From the NCBI GenBank assembly GCA_900239685.1, contig OENT01000126.1, positions 1-64,000 of the forward strand: DNA of 64,000 bases, in the 5' to 3' direction. The position numbers and the translations under genes are program-made. This DNA is from Rotaria macrura (Eukaryota > Rotifera > Eurotatoria > Philodinida > Philodinidae). The notes under the pieces were generated by a model. That model was not told the DNA's origin and did no database searches. It worked only from the letters and a program-made list of their open reading frames with translations. Below, piece after piece: positions 39,801 to 52,991 of the stretch. Numbering within the stretch: the stretch's first letter is position 1; each line of letters starts with the position of its first letter.

Positions 39801-42800
39801 TGAACTAGAGTCTTTTTTTTCTTAGAAGTAAAAATGGATAGTTATCGATATAAGTTAGCTCTAGATTGATCAGACGAGTTTATTATTGTGTTAATGCCTA
39901 ATCAAAAGTATACAATAGAAATACAACGTTATATATTTAAGAACAATAAACGTTGACAAAAGAAAATTATGACAGTTTAATTGTGTGTCAGCTGTTGCAC
40001 AAGGGTACCTAGATATTGTAACAATATAATCAAATTCATATGAAGCCCCACCTCGAAAAGTATGTTTAGATTTTCATTAAAATTTTTATTGACTAAAACA
40101 AACTATACGCAACAACAAACCAAGAATTCAAGAACAATTTTCAAGATTAAAAAGGAATTTTAGATTTAAAACAGTGCATGTGACATTCCCTAAGGAAAAT
40201 AATAAGTTGAGCGCAGTCAATAAAATAACAGCAATTTTAGTAAATATTCAATAATTTTCTGATGAAAAATTAGAGCTCTTTAGAGTAAATCATACATAAC
40301 TAAATCAACGTATTCTTATGAAATGTGAAATAAAACTTAGTTCTAATTGTTTTTCTCCATTCTATTACATGCCGAATAAGGAATAAATCTACAAAAATAG
40401 AATATTTTACACATCAAAAGAAATAGACATGAAAAAAAATTTGTCACAAATACCTTATCTTTGTTTCTGGATGAAATCCTCTTACATTGTCAATTCATCA
40501 CGTTCTTCCATTATAATAAGATTAGAGTCATTAAAGAACTTTCAGAAATGTACTAGCTTTCTTATTCATATTTACTTTGGAATAGGGCATTTTCTACATT
40601 TACTGAGTTTCATAATTCATTGATAAATGGTTTTAATGTTTTTTTTCTTCGATAGAATTTGAATGCTGTTTGTACTAAATTTTTGGACTGCATTGAATCA
40701 GGTAAAAATATGTATCATATAGAACAAAAAATTTTAAAGTAGAGTATGTTATATTCTTTCAAGTTTAATCGTAGTTTTTTAAAGATTATTCATTTCAGTA
40801 CGATTAATGATCTGTGTCCATTCATTGTGTACCATTATTCATTAGTCTGATTACTAATGTAATTTCATCGATTCGATTAATTAGACTCTCTGTTGAAGAT
40901 AAGTTAACGATTTCAAGTATTCTAATAAGCATACAGTCTACAATACACTTGAGTGTTTGAAGAATATTTTCTCTGAATAGTAGCTATAAAACCTTTTTAT
41001 TCCGATCAGTTGAATAAACAACACAATGATTCTTCTATATGGATGAAAATTCTTAAAGTTTACACTAAAATGAAACTATAATTTTATTGACACACAATGT
41101 TAATAAAATCTATTTGTATGGAAGCTTAGAAATTAAAAAAGTATTCCTTTCATCTTTAATCAAATTGAATAGTATTTTCCTGTTGAAATAGTATTTATTG
41201 AATTTTACAGAAGAAATGCGTAGGAAGACACATTCGATAGAAAAGAAATTAATAATATAACTAATATTCTTTAGAATGATATAGTAATTTGAATGACAAC
41301 TAATTAAAGTAAATTGGTACTTTTACATATCAATTGTCTTGACTACTTTATAAAACTACATGATGTTTACTATCAATTTATTAATAGACATTTTTTTTAT
41401 TGTTGACATGCATACTCGTGAAGTTATTACCAGAAACATACAGTTCTTGTTGTTTGTGATTCAAAAAAATGACATGTCATTATTTTTCTGTTTTCTTGAT
41501 GGTGAACATAGCAAGTTTTGCTCGTTTGATTATAAGAGGTCACGAATAGTGCTAGAGTGATGCGTTGGTGTATACAGACATTTTGCTATTTTTTCAGTGG
41601 AATAATTTATTTTTCTCTGTTGAATTTAAAGAAGAGAATAATAGACATTAACTTCATTCATATTTTATTTGATCATAAAAGCAGAATGTAGACAGTACAT
41701 AATTGGCACAGCTGATGTTGCATACAACGATCGATATTGATTGTAAACAGGCAAATTTTCAATCCGTTATTTTAAAGAGAGAAAAAGTCGCGTATGTATT
41801 AGTTAATATTGTAATGAATGTTTTTTCAGTTTTGACTTTATCGAATTATACGAAAGATTAAGAATTATGCACCAATGATTATTCTTGATCTTAGTGTTCG
41901 TCCGACTACTTGAAAACTATTGAAAGAAATCGTATGATATCTAGAGTAAAAGTAGGATGCATAGGTTAATGAATGTAATAACAAGTAATTAGTATGTATA
42001 CAAGTCAATGATTATACAGGAAATAAATTGCCAAAGAAAAACACTACATATGTAACTGAGACAATTGAAAAAGAACTAATCATACAACTGATGAATTTTT
42101 AACAAAATATTCATGAGAAAACATTTCTTTTAATCTATAGAAGTATTTTCATTTAATGAATTAGTTTTTTTTTGTAAATTTCATATTGATTGGTAATTGA
42201 CACCTTGAATTTTACGTTTCACCGTCAAACATATATAAGAAAATTTTTGTGTCAATGTATTAATACGTTTACATCAGGTTATTGTGTTTGGCATAATACA
42301 ATATTCAAAAAGTTTTTTAAATTGTTTTCTTCGACTCATATAACTGCAGGTTATCAAGAGGTTCATATTTACTTGATTATATCTGCGAAATTGACTACAT
42401 TGATAATTAGTTCATTTTTACACAACGACTCATTTTGTAATGGGTTTAAAGAATTTCTCATTAATAGAATGTAATTTCATGAAAAAAATACGACTTCTTA
42501 CTTTTTGAAAGGGTACTCTGCAGATAATAAGTCATTGGAAAGCATTTGAAAGCAGTAATGATTTCTAAGAGCGAAGAATAGATTAAATTCATTTTGTGTT
42601 TACATGCCTGAACTCCTTCCCTATCTCATTCATTATTAGTCTCACAAAAATTCTCTCATTATTGTTTTGTTTCAGTATGAATCACAAAAGACTCCACTCT
42701 TACCTTTTCTCTGATGTTTTTTCTTTGTAATTCTAACTATAGAGATAGACGAGTGGCAAATAGCTGACAGGTGCTACAAAACTATATGCAGCGCGTCGTT

Positions 42801-44212
42801 TCCGAGTACGTATCCATATATTGTGTAGAATGCCGATTGCAAGCTACATAGTTGAGATACTGTAGTTGTCAGAAGGGATGCCACAATTTTCTTCAGAAAC
42901 ATCAGAAAAACTTATCTTCAAGCTTAGAATAAAAGCATATTCCACATGAAAATATTTTGTTAAGTAAGTTCGAAATTTTTATATCATTATTCATCATGAC
43001 AGATAGTAATCCGAACGCATACTTGTTGCACATAACTCGTTTGAATAATAGACGTTTACTGAAATCATATCTTGAGTTAGTACCTATCAAATAATGTTGA
43101 CAACTTACAATGAACTATTCTCATCGAAGCCTATGTATATGCAACAATTTAGTGTATTACTCGCAACAAGGTATTCAATGGAAAATTATTCATTAGTACT
43201 ACCGTCAACTTAATATTAGTATTAAGGAAATATTGATACCCGTTTGTATACATTTAGAAAAAGTCACCAAACCCTTAAAAAACGAATGTCCCTTTCAAGA
43301 AATATAAGTATAAGACTAAATAAACTTTAATAATTACAAGACGTTACATGAAGAAACCGAAGATTTCGGAATTGACATGAACCTAAAGATCATACAACAG
43401 GAATAAGAAAATAACTTTCGATTGAATTTTATACGAGAGCGAAAATCTTTCAATACTAGTGAATCCTAAAATCACGTTTCTTTCCTCAAGTCTTTTTCAT
43501 TAAAAAATAGAGCATCTAACTTTCTTTTCTTAAATAGATATGCTTAGATATAGTCACAAGGCATTTCATGGAATCATGCCGTAGATTCTATCACATTTCA
43601 GCACTGGAGAAGCGTATCCAAAAGAAAATCGTTCGGCAGTAGGATAAACCTTGTAACAAAAATATGAAAAACAAAGGCATATTGAACTGAAAGTTTGCTC
43701 ATAAATAACTGATGTGCAACCTGCACTGCTGTGAAATTTTTAAGGGGCACTGGCTGTCTACTTGAGAAGATGGAGCATGTTAGAGAGAAGTTGAATTTTA
43801 CAACTTTTTCGCTAATTTTTTTCTGAGTTAATTATGTTAGGAACAAATAAATCCTTTTTACTGAAAATTTCAGGGCATTTTAAAGGCAGTGAAAGCTGTT
43901 TACGGACAAAGTTTAACTTCAAAATGCTTTTCCCGCAAATTTTTGTGAGATGCTACATTTCTGGTAATAAAATACCGTCTAGTTAGGGAGGAAGAGCAAA
44001 GAAGTTCTTTTTGACGATATTATGTGTATACTGAGGATTCACCCAGTCTATTTTCATGATTGTGCTCTTTCTGTTACACGGAGAACTGGTTTCGGCTTTT
44101 AAGGGTTAATCCTTCTATTTTAGTTTTGAGAGAGTAGATTAATACCATAGCATCAGTGTGAAATTACCATTTGGATAATTCTAATACCTGTGCCACAAGG
44201 ATGAGTTTTGCA
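36877..44212. other. 7.3-kb gene desert
   Basis: No supported gene. Two short coding-like scraps on plus, about 37397-37480 (GGIQQALLHHYSDVEKSIN) and about 37745-37850 (KRKQSADVMILRLSFSAAEV), have no start, splice context or known family. They may be old transposon debris. Confidence 0.4.
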
Positions 44213-45053
44213 TAGATACTTAGGACATACCAAAAGTATCGAGATTGACACTGCAGTACTGTTGTATAATTAGCTTTGAGAAATTTCTCCCTCTGTAGTC
44301 TGATAGAAAAAAATTCTCTATTTTCTAAGCTATTTGATCATACACCAACTAATATCATAATAACAAAATTTCAAAAATATCTATGTTTTTATCATACGCT
44401 ACGGTCACACTAGATATTTTCAATAACTTTTGATAGACGCAAGATAGAGAGTTGCCGCTTTCACCGTTCGAAAGAGGAGACAGACACGCATCGAACGGCG
44501 TGTTTTACATTTTCCTAGGATTTATCTAAGAATTTCTTGAGTCACTTGCCTGAGAATGGAGAACAATGTTTTTTCTTTTTTCACACATATTGCTAGAAAA
44601 ATCACTTCGAGCTTCTACTAGAGCATCTATAATTTCTGAATGATTAATGCAAAATATCTTAAACTTCTTCAGTTTTGTAACTATACCACCGGCCGTTTGA
44701 ATTCAGCTCTGGCAATTGAGAATTCGCTGTGAACACCTTATGGAGTCGGTTCGTTTTCAAAGATTTCGATTGAAAACCTTTAAAAAGCCATGACTACAAA
44801 CCAGTATCACTATTCGGTGCATTTTTAATTCTTCTTTCAAACGGTGAAAACCGCAGCTATCTATCTTGCTTCTATCAAAAGTTATTGAAAACATCTAGTG
44901 TAACCGTAGCGTGTGATAAAAACACCGTTATAATTGAAATTTTATTATTATGATATTAGTTGATGTATGATCAAATAGCTGAGAAAACAGAATTTTTTTC
45001 TCTATTCGACTTTAGAGAGAGAAATTTCGATACTCTAGGGATGCCATAAGTAT
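44213..45053. mobile_element. Fold-back element with long inverted repeats
   Basis: Two arms of about 220–260 bp in opposite orientation: left about 44213-44471, right about 44833-45053. Matching cores include CAATAACTTTTGATAGA (left) against TCTATCAAAAGTTATTG (right), and CTATTTGATCATACA against TGTATGATCAAATAG. The arms are imperfect, and the left one carries an extra segment of about 30 bp near 44248-44278. No transposase ORF lies between them. This fits a MITE or fold-back DNA transposon. Outer boundaries and target-site duplication are not resolved. Confidence 0.75.
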
Positions 45054-47033
45054 ATGTGTTTCAACATAATGGAGTTAGTTTTGTAATTTTCATGTTAAGG
45101 TAAACACCCACCTGTTTTGTTTTGAACGTATCTAATTCTAGAAAATGGTACAGTGAACAAACCAAGCTGAAATTTTTACGATAACTAGTGTCAAAACTAC
45201 GGTGATAGTTGTTCGAAGGAAAAATTGGAAAGTAATATTTTTCCGTTTTTTTTTTCAAAGACATTTCTTCGTGTATTGCGAACGTCGCGTAATTTCATTC
45301 ATTTACATTGAAAATTCTTTTTTAATGGTTCCTAATATTATCTTTTAGATGTAAATTCAAACCACTTTTCGTAGAATAAAATGTGCAAAGTAGAAACACT
45401 CAATTTTCGACTATTGAGAATAATACTAGCAAGTTTTTGTGCTCAAAACTTCAACTTGATCAAACAAAGTTTGAAGACAATCGTAAATATCCATGAAATT
45501 CAACAATTCTGTAGCAGTAAATTGTTTACAGTCGACTGATGCCTCTAATTGCACGTTACACTAGACAGATAACCTTAAGAAGAGCACTTTATAATAATGA
45601 GTTAACTCATGTCAAATACGACAGAGTTTCCTCGATATATGACATTTTTATAGAGGAAACTATCTTCCCCATTTCGATTCGAAAGATTTGGAAAAAACTG
45701 TAGAACAATCGAAAATCAAAAAACTTTTTTATGGATCCCTGCTCTCCTCTCTATTCAAAGAAATTTTTGAAACAACCCTTGTCATTTTAGAATCCTATTA
45801 TCACCGAAAGGTTATGACGTATCATATCTTCATTCATACTGAATAGGATTGATTTTATTTCAATTACCTTTCAAATCTACTTTCTATAGCAAATTGTCAT
45901 TTTTCTATACATTTCATTGAAGCCACTAATATTATTCTATAGTAGGTCAAATGATTTCTTACATAGAAATGTAATACTCGAGACATAGTTTAAGTTCATT
46001 CCAGTCTAACTTCGATCTGCGTCATGTCTTAGAAGATGAGTACCTCCTTACATCGTGATTTGCATCTAAATCATAGCGTCGTCTATCTTCTACTTAACGG
46101 CACAAATAATGCAGAGAACCGAAACTTCTAACGCAATCAACACTCGATGTAGTTTTTTCTTGTGCAAAAAATGACTATTTCTGTAAAACTGTTCTTTCAT
46201 GTGAGTTGTTGTCCGACTTCTCTGATATATGATTGTATTTTTTGTACGACTGATGCATCAACTAAAATTAGATTTTTAGTTAAAAATTCGAGGCATACGT
46301 ATTTATCTTTGTTGAAAAATGAATATCACAGAAACTAGAAACTTTTGAGCTCATTTTTTCGGCTGTGTAGTACTCATAGAAAAACTTCAATGTCTCGAGA
46401 ATGAAATAATACTTTTTTAAGCCTATATTGACTCATACAGATACAGTTTTGAGTTAATGAACGTTACTGAATCAATGCTACTACAGTCACATTATCTATA
46501 CAATATAATCTACACAATGGTGTTAGGTATTAGCATAATTCAAATACAAATTTAACACTGGTGCCGAAGTACAAATATACTGATATAGAAGTAATACAAA
46601 CACATTCAGTTATTTCTCTAACTAGTTGACATCCCTATTCTTTACGATCTTTGTAGCTTAGGAGACACGAATTAATCGATGCAGTTTAGATTCAAGAACG
46701 ACTTAACGCTGGAAACACATTTTATCCTTGATGCATCTTCAATTTATCTGTTTTGAATAGTTAAATTTTTAATGAATGCGATGAATAAACATTACGTCTA
46801 CTTAAAAATATTTTTAGATATTCAGCAATCCGAAAGCAAAAGCGACAAAGTGCTTTTCACATCAAATGAATATAAAAACAAACAACTATGCATAATTTAT
46901 TGAACAATTAAGACGATTCATCGGCAAAAAAAACTAGGTATGAAAGGACAAGATTTATACTAAAATGCGTAGATTTTATCGTGCAATTCTCCAGATAGAT
47001 ATTAGAAATGAAGAAAATAGACTAAGAGTAACT
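45054..47033. other. Intergenic, no gene seen
   Basis: About 2 kb of AT-rich sequence with no supported coding or RNA gene. Confidence 0.4.
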
Positions 47034-47379
47034 CCCCCCCCCCCCGATCCTCCACCATAAAAGACCTCAGATCTTCTATTATGTTCCAGCGTGAAAATTT
47101 TCCAGGGGGGTCTTCTATTAAAAACCAAATTTTTTCCCAATATTTAATTTAAAAGGTTTTCCAGAGAACTAAGGCGATTTTCAGGATTCCCATCGAACTT
47201 TTCACGGGTTTAAGGGTGTCATTATCATTATGAACATATTCTCGTAATATTTCCAACTGAAAACTCCAAGAATCAAGCATATTTTGATAGAAAATTAATT
47301 AATTAAACGGGGTCTTCTATTACGTCGGACGAACTTTTTCTCCAGGGGGTTCTTCTATAATAGGGGGAGGGGTGGGGCA
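47034..47379. repeat. C/G-tract-bounded repeat with TCTTCTATTA modules
   Basis: Starts with a run of 12 C (47034-47045) and ends with G-rich sequence (about 47362-47381). Inside are two direct copies of a 48–49-bp module, 47072-47120 and 47313-47360. Each has the form TCTTCTATTA, 28–29 nt containing TCCAGGGGG, then TCTTCTAT(T/A)A. Class unknown; no ORF. Confidence 0.65.
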
Positions 47380-50064
47380 GGGTTAATGCAGCTAACTCTA
47401 CCATTTAAACTAAGATGTAAGATTCAGATAGTTCTTTGATTGAAAATTTAGTTTGAAGATGTCGAGTTTTTAAAATAATTCGGTACTGAAATCACTGAAG
47501 GACTTTACCTTACTAACAGACACTATTGATCCATCTTTTTGAAAAAACAATGTTAGGAATATAGAAAAAAAAAAGAAACAATCCATTGCTTTGAATCAAT
47601 GATATTTTAAGTTAAATGTCCAACTTAATTGTATTTACCTGAAATTGCGTTCAACAAGTAGATTTTATTAATTTGAATATAAGTTTAATATTCAAGAATA
47701 ATCTTTTTACACATCAACGATACAAATTATTATTTTTCATTTGTTTTAGTATGCACAGAAATTGAAATCTAATTTTATTACTAAATTAAAATCTATTTTT
47801 TACTCTACAATATTTCCATGTAAGTCGATCTATTTAGATTTTATTGTTTTCAATGAAAGATAATTGATTTCATACAAACGATCAAGAACCAATGACATTA
47901 ATCTAAGACAAAGTGAAGCAGTCGATTTTTTACTACGTTTGTTACTTTTTGCGATATATAATGTAAATCATATCGAAAAATATGGATGTGATGTTCTTAT
48001 GATAGTATTTACATATTTGAGTGTGCTTACCTTCAAATCTCGCCATAGTCTAGGTCATCATATCTAACTCTCGTATGACAACATAGGTTGGAATACATAC
48101 TGATAGAAAGTTTATCAAAGTTTATAACAGTATGAAGAAATTGAAAATAATAAAAGGTAAAATTTCAGATACATATTACTTGTCAACAGTGAATGATTGC
48201 CAGTGTCTTCTATCCTGACTCAATCCATCACCAGAAAAGATAAAATCACAAAGGATATAGCTTTGAAACAGTTAACTATGTGCATTGAGCTTTACCATCT
48301 CCCATTAATTTATTTTCAGTTTTTTTTTCGAACGATTTTTTCATCTTATAAGAATGGATCTAAAAAACTTTCTATTTTCAAATTGATTGTACCATAAATG
48401 CTTTTTTAGACGTCTGCAGTCATTTTTTCATTGCAATTCGTATTCATTTAACAAGTATGCTCTGTCTAACTTTGGACAAACAGACCGATCTTCTTGCCAA
48501 TATTTAGATTCTTTTAGTTGGATTATTTTCCAACACAATGTTTGAACGAAACCATGGGAAAAAATTTATTTTATGTTAGGTACTTGAAAAAAAAGAGAAC
48601 AAAGATGATAGCGCTACCTGTAACAATTTTACAAGATTTTCTTCAGAAGAAAAAGCAGTAAGCTACCATGGAAAATTGTTTTTATCTTCTAAATATGATC
48701 ATGTATATCTAACTGAAACAGTTAACATATGAAACTTAGTAACAATAATACTCAATAAATAATTTCTAGAACTATATAGCTGCTTTCACAAACAGAATTA
48801 ATTACTAAGAAAATATCTAGGAAAACGAGTCAGTTCATATAATCGCATTTCACGACAAATAAAAATCTTTAATTCTAATATTCCAATGTAGGATGATAAG
48901 CAGAAGTTTGTAGACAATTGAACAAAATAACTGTTCAACCATAGCACACCTTCTCATCATGTTCCTGAGTAGATATACGTGTACTATATGCAAAACAAAT
49001 AATATCGCAAAACATTTTGCCACATCGTTTAGAATAAATGAATCTACAATTTATTTCAAAATGAAATTTAGCACTACACTAAAGTTCAGTCTTTGTGTAG
49101 TGAATGTACCTTTTGTGTAATTAACATTTATAAACTTGTTAATTCTGATTCAAAAATATTCTATCAAACGGTCCCTATTATCAGTTTTCTTTTTACTTTT
49201 TACGACATAGGATTTCATTTTACATCATAGATATCATTAGCACTTATAACATGTATTCCTAAGAATTTATGAATGTTTAATTATGATAGTAAGTTTTAAA
49301 TAAATTTTGATGACGCACTACTTTGCCTACTAAATTTTATCACAAATATTAGAACTAAAACTAAAATAGATCTAAATGTTTATATTTTCTACAGTATGAC
49401 TATAGCAGAATTTACGTCAAGCTTCTACTTGTAAATAATTTGTATTCGTCAGGACTTGAATATATTTGACCTATTGAACAGTAAAGATTTCTCAATGCAT
49501 TTCAATAAGAAAACAAAGAAAAAACATGCAATATTTCTCTTAGTCCACTGGTTCAACATTTCTTTAATAGGAGTTCCTTTATTAATACAACGATAGAAGG
49601 ACAACATAGGATCAGACGAAAATTCTTAATAATTGATAATCAAAACTCCCATAGCTTTGACTTTGATGACAGGTAATCAATAAATCTTTTATTTTGTAAC
49701 TGATCAAATAACATGTAATATTTCTCCTGTGAATCTAGATAGTCGGTTTTACATTATTCATAAGAAAAGCCGACAGGTTTTCTACATAGAATAAAATCAT
49801 CTTTTTTGAAACATTTTCATTCTATGATGCAGAATTATCTAGCTTTATTCATTACTGATAAATTATTTGTAATGTGTGACTTATGTTCAGTCGGATGAAT
49901 TCAAAAGAAGGTAAATTTTCAACTAAGTACGATTTATTCACCCATTGAAGGATGGATGATTTCACGCTTTACTAATGTTTGTACTTAAATGTCATAAAAA
50001 ACATTTGATTCTATATTCTAAACAATAAAAAGTACATCAAGTTTCTTGTTGGTTCACAAGTAAA
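47380..50064. other. Intergenic, no gene seen
   Basis: 2.7 kb without a supported gene. Several 60–70-codon open frames have no family resemblance. Confidence 0.4.
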
Positions 50065-50724
50065 ACAACAATTAGGGGTGCAACAAATCTTTAATGGATT
50101 TGGGATTTGTTACCAAATCTCTGAGGTTTGGACTTGGATTTGGTTTTGGTTTCTGGATTTGGGGTATAGTTAGAACTGAGTTCCTAGCTGTTGATTTCGT
50201 CTATATTTGGATCACAGGATTGTTTATATTACTTTTTTCAGCTTAGATTTGGAATTCGGGATTGGTGATACGTTTGGAATTTGGGGTTTGGACTTGGACT
50301 TAGATTTGGGTTTGGGTCTTAGATTTGGATTTGGACTTGGGATTTTTTTCCGATCTAACATCAGTCAAATTTTGTAGTCGTGCTACATTGAAACCAAATC
50401 TCAATCCCAAATCCAAATCCCAAACACAAATCCTACCCAAATCCTACCCATAATGAGACAGACCAAATCCCAAATCCAAATCTAAGATACAAATCCAAAT
50501 CCAAACCCAAATCTATACCAAATCTAAACAATTTTATATCAGCCTCTAAGAATTAATACTCTTCTCTCCCTTCTAAGACTTTATATTAAAAATTCTCATC
50601 AGATTTGGACAATTTAAGACCAAGCCCAAACCCAAATCCAAATCCAAATCTCAGTCAAGAACAAATCCAAATCTCTTTGCACCAAATCCCAAGGCCTTGG
50701 ATTTGTTGCACCCCTAACAACAAT
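50065..50724. mobile_element. Non-autonomous hAT-type element with 8-bp target duplication
   Basis: The element spans 50073-50716 (644 bp) and is flanked by identical 8-bp direct repeats ACAACAAT at 50065-50072 and 50717-50724. The terminal inverted repeats are TAGGGGTGCAACAAATC, 17 bp, perfect at both ends. An 8-bp duplication and a TAGGGGTG-like terminus are typical of hAT transposons. The interior holds no transposase. The left half is dense in GGATTTGG-type motifs and the right half in CCAAATCC-type motifs, so the whole element can fold into a long imperfect hairpin around about 50345-50400. The perfect TSD and TIR suggest a fairly recent insertion. Confidence 0.9.
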
Positions 50725-52991
50725 TCATCTCACTCTATTTCTATACGATGTAAAATGCTAAGATTTTCCTATTCATCACCCTTAATTGTTTTGAGATATA
50801 GATGCGGATGTTTCTGTTGAAGTTTATACTCGATAATATTCCAATACAAATAGACGATTCACTCAAGAAACCTAAAAGACTTGACTAATAAAAGTAAAAT
50901 AGAATTCATTGACTATCTCTCATGAAACTTGTGAAATTTTAATATCTAAAAAGTAATGCAGAAAGTAAAGTTCCATGAACGTTCTTATTTTAAGATGTTT
51001 TTGGTAAATACATGTCACATTGCAGTTGATCAGTTATGTAGTTTGTGACAAATAGACATTAGAGTATGAAGATTATTTTGATGTTCAAATAAAAGCTTAT
51101 TAACTTCATCTGAATGCCTAGATATATGAAAATATATCAATTAAATGAAGTAAAAAACTCTCTATCGTTCGACATTTGTGTAAATTATTTTCATGAACTA
51201 ATATAAGTGGAAAATTGAATTAGCATATAGGTCCTGTACATCATGACCTCACCGATGATAATTGATGAACTAAGAATGATTCAAAATCTTTTGTTTTCTA
51301 CGAATATTTCTTTGAACTAAAAGTGTACGCGATTGAAATAGAGAAAAATTGGCCTAGAGACTATTGCAAATTACATATTGACGTAAAGAACGCGATACAG
51401 TAACAGAGTCTCTACAGGTCGATTCTTTGATGGATGACTTCATATTAATAATCTACAATATTCGGAAACCTGCATATAAATCTTCATCAACGATTTTTCT
51501 ATGACACAGTTCGTAACGATCATCAGCTTTACCGTCTAGTAATATATAAGAGAAAGGAAAAATCAACTAATCAAATTGCTGAAAAACTCGAATTCAGAAT
51601 ACTGTGAATATTTATCATGTATATATATATTTTTAATAAACTCTCGTACGTTCTGCTAATGAAAAAAAATCGCTGTATTTAGGGCGTGTATCTTGCATTC
51701 AGGATTCACATACTTGAAAAGAGGAGAAGCGTATGTTACTTTAACATATTACAAGTCCTTCAGTATTTTCTGTGAATAATTAATCCATTGAAATTCGAAA
51801 TATTCATCATTTGTTACTATGAGTAAAATACGAGACAGAAATGCTCGAATTATTTGCGTAGTATGCAGAGATTCATTCATGAATATAATTAGTTAGTTAT
51901 TTATGTGCTGTAATAAAATATAAAATGATCAAATTTTCCTCATTGTGTTAAAAGCAAGCATAATTTTGGAAATTGTATCTGAAAAGTGTAATATTATAAA
52001 AGCTTAGTTAATTTCCTGAGATAAAAAACTAATACTTAAATGAATTCTATTCAGTAATGGAAACTTGATACATTAATCATTCTATGATTATTATTTTGTG
52101 ACGTCTAGTTGTTAAGCTGTCGTTTTGCCTTTCATATTGTTAAAATGACTTTCATTTAAGAATGTTCGACGAAGTCAATAGTTCGCGGAAAATAGGAGCG
52201 TATTCAATGAAATTTATAAAGCTAGCGATGAGAAAATATTTTCTTATGTTATTTAAGAAGTTTGTAAGAAATCTTATATCTAGGTAGATAAGTTCATGTA
52301 ATAATAAGAGATATTTTTAATGATAAAAAACCGAAACGTTTTAAATAATCATCACACGCTTGAAAGTTATTTTGAGAAAAATAAACATGCTTCATGTTAG
52401 TATGCAAGTAGGAAATAAAAAAAACAGTTTATCCCTTTTAGTTTTCGTGTAAAAGAATACATTGAATTACCTATGGAGTAATTATTCAGTCAACTAACAT
52501 ACGAATGTCAGTATATCGATGTTAATAATAATTTATTATAATACATTCAAATAGACAGAGCTTTTTAGAATGACATAAGTTCTTTTTCTTAGCATTCATG
52601 AATACTTCGTTCAATTGTTATTCATGTTCTTGTTTTCAGAATACATTTCCTTGCTGCTTTAGTTCAAAAGTTTTCATAGATACACAGAATTTTGTATGTA
52701 TATCTTACGTCGTCAATGTTCGTCGAGTATGATGATAAATGATAAAATTTTTTACATGTACTCAGAGTCAATAGAAAATTTGCTTCGTAGCTAACATGTT
52801 TCAGATAATTAATTGTATCCTTTCAAAATATTTATGAGAACATCTGTGGTAAGCAGTTGTTGAGAACTTCCCATTACTATCAATCAATGGAAAAAATATA
52901 TTTTCTTCTCTACTATATCGCATTGTTTTTTTTGACATTGTTCCATTTCTTTAAATAATTTTTGGTTCTTTTGAATATATTTACTAGTGAC
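50725..52991. other. Upstream flank of the GPCR gene
   Basis: No gene recognised in 2.3 kb. It presumably includes the GPCR promoter, but no motif stands out. Confidence 0.4.

Noticed and set aside
42190-42474. 94-codon plus-strand open frame
   Set aside because: Depends on a non-ATG start and has no recognisable features in a gene desert.
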